Assembly: GCF_024713945.1 (NCBI RefSeq)
Contig: NC_134680.1
Location: forward strand, 315,001 to 379,000
Direction: 5' to 3'
Length of the DNA: 64,000 nucleotides
DNA from: Dermatophagoides farinae
Lineage: Eukaryota; Arthropoda; Arachnida; Sarcoptiformes; Pyroglyphidae
Below, piece by piece: positions 37,901-49,327 of this stretch (position 1 is the first letter of the stretch; every line of letters starts with the position of its first letter). Under the pieces are notes generated by a model. It had not been told where the DNA came from, ran no database searches, and saw nothing but the letters and a program-made list of their open reading frames with translations. The position numbers and the translations under genes were made by a program.

Positions 37901-38599
37901 TTCAAATTCCGCTACAGCTAACGGTATTGAATGCGGTAGATTACATGGTATAATGACATTATTACCAGCAATAGCTGTCATATTGATTATCGATTCTTGA
38001 TCCTGGTCAAATGGCATTAATTCAGCAATAATTAATTTAGCTGGTTGGCTAACAATAACCTGGTTATTCCATTCAGCAAGACATTGGAATACAGCACCTT
38101 GAAGATTGGTCATCATCATCATCATTTGTGATCGTTGCCTTTGCTGTTGTTGTGAATCAATCGATGATGATGATGATGGTAAATCATTATTATTGGATTT
38201 TTGTAATTTGATTGATAGTTTATTTTCACTAATTTTAATCCAATCAAAATTATCATCACTATCATTTTCTGTTAGTATTGTTCCATTTAATAACCATCTA
38301 ATATGTGCATCGGATGGTGATACTTGACATTTGAATGTAATTCGTCGACCATCAGCTGAAGCAGCCCATATTGTTTCTGGTTCAACAATAAATTGTAATC
38401 TTTGATCATCATGATGATGCGGATGTCTTTTACCACCACCGCCACCATCGTCATTTAATAGAAAGAATTTATTATTTTGCAAACTTGTCGTCGTTGTCGT
38501 CGTCGTTGTTGATTTTACAGTTGACAATGTTGATATAAAAATGTAAACAAACATCAAGATGATGACATTATTATCCATATGATGATGATGATAAGACAT
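34919..38599 (-). CDS. ihog: interference hedgehog (ihog/boi-like) hedgehog co-receptor
   Basis: A single-pass cell-surface co-receptor for Hedgehog. Two exons, 37858-38599 and 34919-37791 (intron 66 nt), give about 1204 residues. A signal peptide covers about 1-30. Four Ig domains follow with their Cys pairs and, where present, the core Trp: Ig1 FKCQ..IRWLL..FQCLAE, Ig2 IIPCN..YRCIAH (split by the intron), Ig3 FECVAHG..IMWT..YSCSAS, Ig4 LHCDARG..ISWL..YQCFAT. Two fibronectin III domains span about 600-693 and 702-798 (VRWHVPKSTGLPIQFFKVQY; then WEHLNIDQQPVDGFFINYR). The membrane helix is about 856-879. Four Ig plus two FN3 matches insect Ihog/Boi rather than vertebrate CDON/BOC, which have three FN3. 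The His/Asp-rich insert between Ig4 and FN3 and the long low-complexity cytoplasmic tail are lineage-specific. Confidence 0.92.
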
Positions 38600-41500
38600 G
38601 ATTTGTATTTATGTTTTGTTTGCATTTGATTGACATTCAATGATTGACATACATAACAATGATATGTGTGATGTGACACACACACAATATATTTATTTTC
38701 GGTAGTAGTAAATCAAAATAAAACAAAAAACAAAACGATAAATTTCAATGAATGAAAATGATCATCATCATCATCAACGTAGAACCATGGAAACACAATC
38801 AAATCAGAAAAAAAAATTGTGTTCATTAAAATAAATTGGCATCGATTCGATTCTATTGATTTTGCCAGTTCTTTTTCTTGTAGGTAATACACACACACAC
38901 ACACACAAACACCATTGAATCATTGGCAAAAGAAAGCCGGCATTTTAACAAAATGAACGTTTGTGGAATTTTTCGACTTCAAAATCATGATGATGAACTT
39001 GCTTGTTAAACAACATAGAAATGAAAAATGAAAGTGGAGTATATAGATCGAATCTTTCTGTTTTGTTGAAATTGGATGATGGTGATGATGATGATCAACA
39101 AACAAATCTATAAATCCATCGTATAAGAACAACAGAAGGGAGAAAAAACAAAAAATTATTTTTCATAAAGAGAATCGTGCTCTTTTTATAACCAACAAAA
39201 CATATACACACACACACTAAGAGAGAGAGATTATACAAACACAGTATATTCAAATCGACCAGAAACACAGAAACACACACAAACAGAAAAAAAACAGATG
39301 GAAATAATCGAAGAAAATAGTAAATTTTTGTTTTCCATCTAAACACACACACATTCGAAATAAATGATTCGATGATGATGATTTGTTTACAAAATGCTTG
39401 ATGTTATATAACCGACACATATGGATTTGTGATATTCTGATGGAAAGAACATTCTTTTTTTTCAAAAAAAGAAAGAAGAAAATCTTCTGGTGGCTTGTGT
39501 TTGGAATTTTCAATGAATTGATCCTTTCATCATCATCATCATCATCGTAAAAAAAATAGGGGCACATTATTGGTCGGTTGAATGGTTGAGATATTTGTGT
39601 ATTTGTATATCATACCAAAACCACTACTACAATTTTTTTTCTTCTTTGAATTCCAAAGAAAGAAACAAAACAAAAACAAAACAAAAAAAAATATCCCGGC
39701 AAAGTAGAAGCTTGCTAAGCTTGCCCAGCAACAAAATATTGGCCTGTTCTGTTTTCTTCTTTACGGGTTTACTTGTTGCTTCAATTCAACTAAACACACG
39801 CAGACACACACACACACACACACGAATGAATCAACCATTGATTGACCATAAACAACGACGAGAAGGTCGAAACCATTTTTTGTTTTCTTGTTGAAGCCTA
39901 AAATGAAAGCAACAACAGGCTCAGTTTTGCGTTATCTTTATTCATTTTACGACTTACGAGTTTCGAGGTTTTCAATTTTCATTTTCATTTTTTTTTGTGA
40001 ATAAAAATTCTTTATTTCGAAAATGGAATACTGATAGTGGTAGTGGCGCTGGTGCTGGTGGCGACGACGATTGTAGTTGTCCTTCAATGATGGGAGGGTT
40101 TTTTTTCTTATTTGGAAGGTTCATGGTCCCATTCATCACCTTGTTTTCAAGACATGTAGAGAGATACAGACAAATCGAATAAAACAACTATAACCACCAC
40201 CACCTCAAAGACCCATAATCATCATGATGATGATGATGATAAGCGCTAACCATTTATTTGATCGTCGGTCAATTTTGGCTTTTATTCGATGATTATATAT
40301 GGGTGTTGTTTGTTGGTGATGAAACAAACGAGACTATTACGACTATATGGCGGCTATTTACAACACACACACACATACACACAAGAGATTTGAACTTCGA
40401 CACATTCCACATTCGATTTTTGTTTTTCAATTCAAATGTTTGACTCTCAACAACATTTTGGGTGATGATATGATGACCTTTGATGATGGTCAATGCTTCA
40501 ATAATGGTTGTTGCTTTTGCTTGGCACTGAGTAGAAAAAAAAACTAAATTTTTTTTTTTTGATAATGATGAAAAGTGGAAAGTGGAAAATTTATCGACAA
40601 AAATTTTTCATAAATTTTTTTTTCTCTCTCTCTGTGTGTGTTTGCGCGCAACAACATCGATTTTTTTTTATTTTCCATTTTTTTCGCGTAAAACCCTCTC
40701 TTTAAAAAAAACCAAAATTCTTATCATCATCTGAATGGCTTTTGAAGGAATTTATGGGGTTTTTTTTTCGTTGTGAAGATGATGTTGCTACCAGTGTTTT
40801 TCTGTTTTGTTTTGTTTTGTTTCTTCTGGCTTGTGTTTTTTTTCCACATTAAAAGAGAGATTGAAGAGTGAGAGCGATATTGGATTTTCGAATGTGGCAG
40901 GTGTGTGTTTGTCCATTGACCTGATGATGATGATGAACATTTTTCCGTTTTGTTTTGTTTTCTATTTCTCTGTCTGACCGAAAATTGTTTTTTTTTTTTT
41001 GGATTTAATTTCTGTCCAACTAAGATTTATTAACCATTGCTTGATGGTGAAAAAAAAAAACAGAAAAGATCCACAACAAACAACAGGTGGTGTTTGTGGA
41101 ACATTTTTTCATTTTTGATCATGATGTTATTGATAATTTGTTGAGTAAAAAAAAATTTTTTTTGCAAATATCAATTTCCGCAATCTATAATCGATGCGAT
41201 AGAGTACAGTACAAGGTTAAAATAGCCATTGATGTCTATTTTTACAAACAAACAAAAAAAGAGATTTATATTCATTTGATGATTTGTGGGTGGTAAAAAA
41301 AACGAAATCTTGACAAATGATAATGATGATGATGATGATGATTTTTTCCTTTCAATTATATATCATCATCATCATTGAAATCGTGATGATGGAACGAAAA
41401 AAAAACCTACAAACCTATTAAAAAGATTTTTCTGGTCTATTTTAGGCCTATTTTTTTATTTCTTATCATCATCGAGATAATAACCATTTTTTTTGTTTTT

Positions 41501-42939
41501 GCTTCCATCATCATCATCATCATTATTATTATCGCGATGATATTATGACCCATCCATCCATCCATCCATTTCGAATTGAAAGAAAAAAAGATTTCCTCAT
41601 GCAGTGTAAAGAAAAAAAAAATTGCCAACAATAAGTACAGGCCGAAAAACATTCGAGAGATACCGTATGATTTTTTCGTTTTTTTCTCTTCTATAGTTGA
41701 GGAGAAAAATCACTCGATTGATTAGTGTTTACGTTGATTGTCGTTGTATGGCCAATCGATAATTATATTATTCGATGATTATCTGGTTTTTTTTTCTCTT
41801 TCTTTTCTTTTGATTCTTTTCAATTCTCAAATTAATGACGCAAATTAATTTCCTCTTTTCGAAAACGAAAAGAAAAATTCAAACGTAAAAGTAAAAGTTT
41901 TGTTTTGTTTTTTCATTACAGAGAAGCCAATCAATAGTTTTGAATAACAAAAAAAAAATTTTCAATTTTTTTTTCGCATTGATGTTAATATGATGTCATT
42001 GATTGATCAACGGACATTCATCAATTATCTTGCACAAATTGACGATACGATACGATACGGCACAGGATATGACGATTTTTTTTGTGATGTGATAATTTTC
42101 GATTAGAGCTGGTTGCTTGATTGGTTTATTGCCATTTTTTGTTTTCACTATTGGCACTTTTTTCTTCGTTTTCTTGGTTTTTTTTCCGATTTTCTGACTT
42201 TTATCACCACCTAAAAAAACATTTGATTTATTTGAAAATGATGTGTGGTGGTGGTGGTGGTGGCTGTATATGTAAATTTTTTTTTCTTTTTTCTTTCTTT
42301 TTTTTTGTCGTTTGACAACAAGAGTCGAACCATTTTTAAATGAAAAAAAAATCGCGTCATCATCAACCATCATCATTCAATAGTTTGTCGTTGACGAAGA
42401 AATTTTCTGTTGTATTCAATGGACATAAACACACAGCTCTCCATATATACACACAATCAGCTTCTATTTGAGATAGAAAGATAGATATTTTTGGTCATGT
42501 CGTTTATTTTTTTTTCTTTTTATATGTATATTATATGTATATCATACCTTTTCAACAATCATCAAACGACTACTACGACAACGACAACTTGTTGAACTAA
42601 AGACGATGACGGTTGATTGGTTTTAGTTTGGTTCATATTTCAGTTAGTTGATGATGATGATGATGATGATGTTTTTTTCTGTTTCAGACAAACGATGAAA
42701 TGAGGAAAAAAAATTAACTATTTAATCAATCGATTTGATTCGATTCGAAAGAATTTTTTGTTGTTGCTTCTGGTGGATCGATGTTGAATATTTGTATATA
42801 AAAATATCATCATGAATTAATTTGGTTGCCACACATCGAAAATTTCTTCTTCTACTGAAAAAAAAGTCCATAAACCAACGACAAAATCATCAATTGTTCC
42901 ATTCATTCATTCATTCATCATTAGGAAATCAAAAAAAAA
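38600..42939. other. 4.3 kb divergent spacer, ihog and PANK
   Basis: No gene was found. The sequence is rich in CAT triplets, poly-T and CA/GT arrays (near 38890, 39202, 39804, 40371). It lies between two genes transcribed away from each other, so it should hold their promoters and possibly non-coding first exons. A short direct repeat (AAGCTTGC, 39710-39724) and a self-complementary CTTTTCGAAAACGAAAAG (41855-41872) are the only other local patterns seen. Confidence 0.5.
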
Positions 42940-45186
42940 ATGGCAAGCAAAGTAATCAATACAACCAGGTAAGCCAAAAAAATAATTAAAAATTTTTTTC
43001 ATTGATCAAATTCGAATCGAAAATAAACAAATTCGAATCCGCGGTTCGTTCGATTCGTGTACTAGGCCATTCATAAATACCGTGATTTATTTTTTAACAT
43101 TCGGGTCGTTCTCGAATGATATTTACATCACAACAAAATCATGCTGGATGATAAGATAATCTATTTCTTCCAAAATAATTAAGATGTGATTCAAGTGTTT
43201 TTTATTTTTTTATTTTTTTCCATTCAAAAAAGTATTTATTATCTTGTCTTGTTTTTTTTAAATAACAAAAATAAAAAAAAAATTAATTTTTTTTACCACT
43301 CTAGTTCGAATACACTGGTATCATCATCATCGACATCATTTTGTAATCATTGTAAAGATAAAATTGATAAAACAAATACCACCACATTGAATCCAACATC
43401 ACAATCAACAACATTAGAAAATCAAGAATCATCATCATCATCATCATCAGCAGCATTAAAATATCAAGAATTAATTAATCCATATCGACAACAAAGTTAT
43501 TTAAGTCGTAAAGAGATTGCATTACTTAAAAGTCGTGCTGCAACGACGACCACGACCACGACCACAGCAATATTGAATGATTGGCCATCAAAGTGTAAAA
43601 CATTATTGAATCATTTGAATATTGATAATGAAATAGAACAAAATCCACATCAATATCATCATCATCATCATCATAATCATCAGGAGACGATATTAAATGG
43701 CCAACAAAAATTATTGAATAATAGTGACCGAATTGCATTATCATCATCATCATCTGCGAAATTTAAATCATCATCATCATATCCATATCTAAATCATATT
43801 TTTGTTCATGATAATCGAATGATTATGATGAACAATAGTAATAATCATGATGATCATGATTGTAGCAATAGCAATAATAGTAATGATGATGATGATTGTA
43901 AATCAAAAATTTACATTGAAAATAATGTTCCAACATTAAATTCATGTTCATCACCGACAACTATAAATCGAACAACAACAAATAGCCACAATGATTCTTT
44001 GATATATAATGGACGATCTGAACCACGTAAGATTGGATTTTGTTTTCGATTTTTTTTTCGAATTCTCATTTCTTTTTTTTTCCACTATAAATCCAATAAT
44101 ATAGCAATGCCATGGTTTGGCATGGACATTGGTGGTACATTAGTGAAATTAGTTTATTTTGAACCAACAGATCTGCCACCGGATATGAAAACCGATGAAA
44201 CAGAAATTCTCGACCAAATTCGTCATTATTTATGTAGTAGTTCATCATATGGAAAAACCGGTATCAGGGATATACACTTGCAGATGGATAATTGTTGTAT
44301 TAATAATCGAATCGGGACATTGCATTTTATTCGTTTTCCAACTTCGGAAATGCCTGTATTCATGAAAATGGCCGCTTCGAAAGGATTGGCATCAACATCA
44401 AGCACAATTTGTGCTACCGGCGGTGGTGCATTCAAATTCGAACAAGATTTCCAACGTGAATGTCGACTACAATTACATAAATTTGATGAATTAGACTCAT
44501 TAATACATGGTCTGCATTATATTGAAGCATCAAATCCACATGAATGTTATTATTTCGAGAATGCACGTTCACCATCATTGGCATTGAAGCGACCATTTGA
44601 TTTTTCACGGCCATATCCATTTCTTGTTGTCAATATTGGTTCTGGTGTTAGCATTTTGGCCGTGTATTCTCCGGATTCATATCGTCGTGTTAGTGGTTCT
44701 AGCCTCGGTGGTGGAACATTTCTTGGCCTATGTTCATTACTTACTGGTTGTGACACATTTGAAGATGCCATTAAATTAGCTGCACAGGGTGATTCAACTA
44801 AAGTGGATAAATCTGTACGTGACATTTATGGTGGTGATTATTCAAAATTTCGTCTGTCTGCCGATACTGTTGCATCAAGTTTTGGACAAATGTGTTCACG
44901 AACAAAACGTGAACAAGTGACGAAAGCCGATCTAGCACGTGCAACATTGGTTACAATAACAAATAATATCGGATCGATTGCAAAAATGTGCGCCATAAGT
45001 GAACATATTGATCGTGTATTATTTGTTGGAAATTTTTTACGTGTCAATGAAATTTCATTAAAATTATTGGCATATGCAATGGATTATTGGTCAGAAGGAC
45101 AGATGAAAGCATTATTCTTGGAACATGAAGGTTATTTTGGTGCTGTTGGTTGTCTATTGGAATTGATGAAAACTGGTAATCAATGA
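42940..45186 (+). CDS. PANK: pantothenate kinase (PANK; fumble-like)
   Basis: Pantothenate kinase phosphorylates vitamin B5, the first committed step of coenzyme A synthesis. Three exons give about 610 residues: a 29-nt first exon (42940-42968), then 43305-44026 and 44105-45186, with introns of 336 and 78 nt. The catalytic domain begins near residue 254 with the phosphate-binding MDIGGTLVK. It continues with [10 protein letters not shown] (the conserved catalytic Glu lies here), [21 protein letters not shown] and [10 protein letters not shown], and ends [14 protein letters not shown]. The N-terminal 250 residues are Ser/His/Asn-rich low complexity. The intron at 44027-44104 removes a Phe-rich stretch that would otherwise sit in the frame, and the join gives [12 protein letters not shown]. 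The first exon is inferred from an ATG followed by a consensus donor (AG|GTAAGC) and matching phase. Confidence 0.9.
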
Positions 45187-45691
45187 ATCAATGAAACCGG
45201 TGAATATGTGCACCATATATATATGTTGTTAACATGTGAATTCAAAAATTTTATTACTTAGGTGTTGTGCTTATCGTTGCCTCTTTCTCTCTATCTGATT
45301 TGAATTTTCAAAACACAAAAACATTCAATCAATCGATTGATCGATTAACTCGTGTGTTGTGAGTTTTTCCTTTTCTTTCTTTCTTTACATTCGAGACTTT
45401 TATCAAAAAAAAAAAATTCGTTTTGTTATTCTGAAATTTCAAACAAACAAACAAACAGAAAAATTTTATCCAATTGTTATTAATGTGTTTAATTTTATTA
45501 TAGACATGATAATTTTACCTTTTCATTTATTTGAATCAAATTTTCCTTTTTATTAAAAAAAATTCAGAATTTTAAAAATTTTCGAACGTGCGACATCTAT
45601 CGATTGTTTACATTGGCGATAATCGATTATCATTTCGATGATGAAATTCGAATGTTTTGATTTTTTTTTTGAATTTTTGTTTACAATCGAA
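45187..45691. other. spacer between PANK and POLH
   Basis: A 505-bp tandem spacer holding the PANK 3' UTR and the POLH promoter. It contains repeated ATCGATTGATCGAT-like text near 45330 and AT-rich runs. No other feature is recognised. Confidence 0.5.
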
Positions 45692-47426
45692 ATGTCTAAT
45701 TGTAATCGAATTATTGCTTTAATCGATATGGATTGTTTTTATGTTCAATGTGAACAACGTTTAGAACCGGATAAATGGCTAAAACCATGTGCTGTAGCAC
45801 AATACAATAATTGGAAAGGTAATTAATTTGATTTGATTTTTTTTCCTTCTAAACGTCTAATATTTTTTCGCAAAAGGTGGTGGAATTATAGCCGTTAATT
45901 ATGAGGCACGTTCTTTTGGAATTAAACGTGGTATGAGGGGTGATCAAGCTAAACAATTGTGTCCAGAATTGCATATTTTTCGTGTACCCGATGAAAATGG
46001 TAAAGCTAAATTGGATAAATATCGTGATGCCAGTACAGAAGTTTTTCAAGCTATTGCTGATTTTATTGACGAACAAGAAAAAACAATGGAAACGGATGAT
46101 CTGGTCATTTTGGAACGAGCATCAGTGGATGAAGCATTTTTAGATCTAACTAAAATGATCGATGCCAAACCATTAATGTTGCCCGATCTCGATGATTTGA
46201 CATCGTTCAATACAAAACTTGAATTTGATAATCATTCAATGGCAGAATGGTTTTATCGATTTGAAAATGGTACCGTAAATCATCAAGAAGATATCCGTTT
46301 GGTAATGGCTGCCATATTTGTTGGCCAGATACGACAGAAAATCCTCGAGCGAACACAATTCAAATGTTCAGCGGGTATTAGCCACAATAAAATGTTATCA
46401 AAACTGGCTTGTGGCTTGAACAAGCCAAATGCACAAACCATATTACCGATGATGGCTGTACCATCATTATTCAAACGAATTGATATCAGTGATGTACGAT
46501 TATTAGGCGGGAAACTTGGACGTCAAATAAAAGAAATATTTGACATTCAAACAATGTATCAACTTAGCCAATTGAATCGATTTGTATTGAATGAAAAATT
46601 CGATGATAAAACCGCTGAATGGTTATATGATCTGGCCAATGGTTTCGATAATGAACAGGTATCGGATCGTCGTTTAACAAAATCACTTGGATGTGGTAAA
46701 AATTTTCGTGGTAAAAATGCCTTAAATCGTATAGAAGATGTAGATCATTGGATCAAAGCATTACTTAAAGAACTTTATGAACGAATGATGAAAGATCGAG
46801 AAATGAATGACCGATTAGCTAAATTACTTATTGTTGGTTATTATACAGCTGGTAAAGGTCATTGTCATCGATCCATTACTATTGATATTACATCGGGAAA
46901 TTATCCACTTTCGGAACGTATAGCTGCTGATATAATGCAACAAGTATTTTCCAAATCATCAACAACGATTGCACAGGATCCATTACAAAATCTATCATTA
47001 GCTGCGACAAAATTTGTTGATACAACCAACCTACCTGGTGGTGATAATGGAATGGAAAAAATTGAAAAATTTTTCCCCAAAATTGATCGTAATACATTTG
47101 TCGAACATCAATCGACAAAAAATCAATCCATTCAACCACAACAACAACAACAACCGGATCATCAACCAAATAAAAAATCTAAAAGTCCAATGAAAAAACG
47201 GCCACCAATTACCAATGTACAATCGAATACAATGGATCGATATCTAAACCAGCAGCAACGTCCAACAACGTCCACCGCTGTAAACAACACCAAAGCCGAT
47301 GATAAAATCGATCTAAATGATCCGAATGTTCGCCAACTTAATAATGAAATGAATCAATTATTGGATTCATTTTTTTATGGTAAAATCTTGTGGATGCTAG
47401 AAAATAATCAATGGAAAGAAACGTAA
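45692..47426 (+). CDS. POLH: DNA polymerase eta (Y-family translesion polymerase)
   Basis: A nuclear translesion DNA polymerase that copies past UV photoproducts. Two exons, 45692-45818 and 45877-47426 (intron 58 nt), give 558 residues against 713 in human. Catalytic motifs are IDMDCFYVQCEQ (metal ligand D12) and ASVDEAFLDL (D127, E128). The eta-specific text NWKGGGIIAVNYEARSFG is present; it spans the intron, which supports the join. The little-finger region follows around residues 300-420. Past residue 420 there are three PIP/FF-type motifs (MEKIEKFF at about 435, SNTMDRYL at about 492, NQLLDSFF at about 535) and a basic NLS-like KKSKSPMKKRP. There is no Cys/His pattern for the ubiquitin-binding zinc finger. 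The upstream ATG at 45638 would add a Phe-rich stretch and is less likely. Confidence 0.92.
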
Positions 47427-47479
47427 TTTTTTTTAAAATTTTTATTTTATTAAATGTTTATTATTCATCATCATCATCA
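47427..47479. terminator. shared poly(A) region of convergent POLH and MED22
   Basis: Only 53 nt lie between the two stop codons. On the plus strand ATTAAA (47449-47454) can serve POLH. On the minus strand AATAAA occurs at 47462-47457 and 47446-47441 and can serve MED22. The signals interleave, so the two 3' UTRs probably overlap. Confidence 0.7.
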
Positions 47480-47896
47480 TCAAATACTATATTTAATATA
47501 AGAATTATAATATTCATCTTCAAGATCATACAATTCACTAGTCATTTCATCACGTAATGCAATTAAAACTTGATCAATTTCTTTGGATTTACGAATATTT
47601 GTTTCAGTTTTTTTCGTTATCGATTCATTTATCAACGGAAAATCATTGATGGTTTGATATTGTTTAATTTCCCATATTAATTTCAACAATGATTCACAAG
47701 CACGTATAAAATTCGCTGCACGAATATTCACTTCGAATGATAATTCATCCAATTTGGAATATTGGATTTTATCATCAATACGAACAGTACGAAATATTTC
47801 GGCAAAATTATCGGCAATAGCATTGATATCACTTTTAAGACGATGTTGATAATTTGTAAGAAAACTATCATATGATTGATGTTGATGATGAGCCAT
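47480..47896 (-). CDS. MED22: Mediator complex subunit 22 (MED22 / Surf5)
   Basis: A small head-module subunit of Mediator. One exon encodes 138 residues. The text follows human MED22 through its core: YQHRLKSDINAIADNFAEIF, VNIRAANFIRACESLLKL, then IKQYQTINDFPLINESI and IALRDEMTSELYDLEDEYY. It stops just after the conserved block, like the short human isoform, and lacks the Ala/Gly/Pro-rich tail of the long one. It is tail-to-tail with POLH and head-to-head with RPL17. Confidence 0.93.
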   Translation of the reverse strand: MAHHQHQSYDSFLTNYQHRLKSDINAIADNFAEIFRTVRIDDKIQYSKLDELSFEVNIRAANFIRACESLLKLIWEIKQYQTINDFPLINESITKKTETNIRKSKEIDQVLIALRDEMTSELYDLEDEYYNSYIKYSI

Positions 47897-48213
47897 TGCT
47901 TAGTGATGATAATTTGGAATTTTATTTTCGGCTCGAAATCTTGAAAAAAAAATTCGCTCAACTCTTTAAATTAACTTTGTTTGTAGAGTAATTATATCGA
48001 TGAAGGGAACATTCAAAATCGATTGTATCGATTGTTTCAATGTGTGTGTGTTTGTTGTGTTGTGCTGTGTGTGTGTGTGTTTTTTCTCTATACTCTTTCC
48101 TGTGTCGTAGCCGTGTGTTTTGTGAGGACACGTTTTTTTTCGAAAAATTTTTTGATTTTTTCTCGGTTTTTTTTTTTGTTTTTTCTTGTTCCAAAAAACT
48201 TTTAATCATCAAA
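47897..48213. promoter_or_regulatory. likely bidirectional promoter, MED22 / RPL17
   Basis: The 317 bp between two divergent start codons. A GT-rich segment (48041-48080) is followed by a pyrimidine-rich stretch. CTCTTTCC at 48093-48100 resembles a 5' TOP start of a ribosomal protein mRNA. The TOP assignment is inference; no transcript start is known. Confidence 0.55.
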
Positions 48214-48837
48214 ATGACTCGTTATCAAACTGAACCCGATAATACGAGTAAATCATGTAAAGCACGTGGCAGTAATCTTCGGGTTCATTTCAAAAATACC
48301 CGAGAAACAGCACAAGCAATCAAAAAGATGCCATTGAAACGTGCACAACGTTACCTGAAAAATGTTATCTTGCAGAAAGAAATTGTTCCATTCCGTCGTT
48401 TTAACGGTGGTGTTGGCCGTAAAGCACAGATCAAAGCATGGACAATGGCCACACAAGGCCGATGGCCAAAGAAAAGTGCTGAATTTCTACTTCAATTGTT
48501 GCGTAATGCTGAAAGTAATGCCGATTTCAAAGGATTGGATGTCGAACGTTTGGTCATTGATCATATTATGGTTTGTTTGTGTTTACTCATTTTTTTTCCA
48601 TTGAAAATTTTTTTTTTATCATTCTGTCAATTATAGGTAAATCGTGCACCAAAAATGCGTCGTCGTACATATCGTGCACATGGTCGTATTAATCCATACA
48701 TGTCAAGTCCATGTCATATTGAATTGATATTGGCCGAAAAAGAACAAGTGGTAGCCAAAGGACAGGATGAAGATGCACCGAAGAAAAAATTATCGAAAAA
48801 GAAATTGGCTCGACAAAAGTTGATGAATCGTGAATGA
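48214..48837 (+). CDS. RPL17: 60S ribosomal protein L17 (uL22)
   Basis: A core protein of the large ribosomal subunit lining the exit tunnel. Two exons, 48214-48570 and 48637-48837 (intron 66 nt, donor ATG|GTTTGT, acceptor ATTATAG), give 185 residues, nearly the human length of 184. Conserved blocks include [66 protein letters not shown] and the Lys-rich tail. The exon join restores the invariant [16 protein letters not shown] possible TOP-like start (CTCTTTCC) lies about 115 nt upstream. Confidence 0.97.
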
Positions 48838-49327
48838 GAATTTTTTTTATTTTGGCTGACAAAACAATGAATGAATGCTCACAAACAACATCCTGTGGAC
48901 ATTATTCTTCATTATTATTATTTTAATGATTATTATGAATAATATAATAAGAATAAATAAATTGAAAAAAAAATTACAAAAAAAATGATTTTTTATTTTT
49001 TCCAAATATTTTTTTGATTGAAATTTTTTTCTGTTTTCCATCGATAGATGGTGCTGATAGGCGTGTTCTTTTTCCATTTTTTTCTCTCTCTCTCTGTTTA
49101 CTTCGCAGTTGTTTTTGATTTGGTGCTCAAAGTTTCTTTCTTCATCGTCTTTATCTGTTTCTGTTGTTGTTTTCTTCTTCGATGCTTAATACTTGCATTG
49201 ACCTTATTTCATCTTCATCATTTTTGTTTTAACAAAATTCTGTTTTTTTTCCAAAGAATTTCCTATTCTATTCTTGTTTGTTTTCTTCTGTGATCTTCTG
49301 AAATAAATTTGATCCAAAAAATAAATA
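48838..49327. other. spacer between RPL17 and the TMEM127-like gene
   Basis: 490 bp of AT-rich spacer with the RPL17 3' UTR (AATAAA near 48954) and the promoter of the next plus-strand gene. A CT-rich run near 49082 is visible; nothing else was recognised. Confidence 0.5.

Noticed and set aside
39702-39740. A short direct repeat AAGCTTGC as a possible transposon end or att site
   Set aside because: Only two 8-bp copies in a row, with no inverted partner or body.
43526-45047. Several minus-strand open frames opposite the PANK gene
   Set aside because: They are shadows of the plus-strand coding frame. The PANK motifs lie only on the plus strand.
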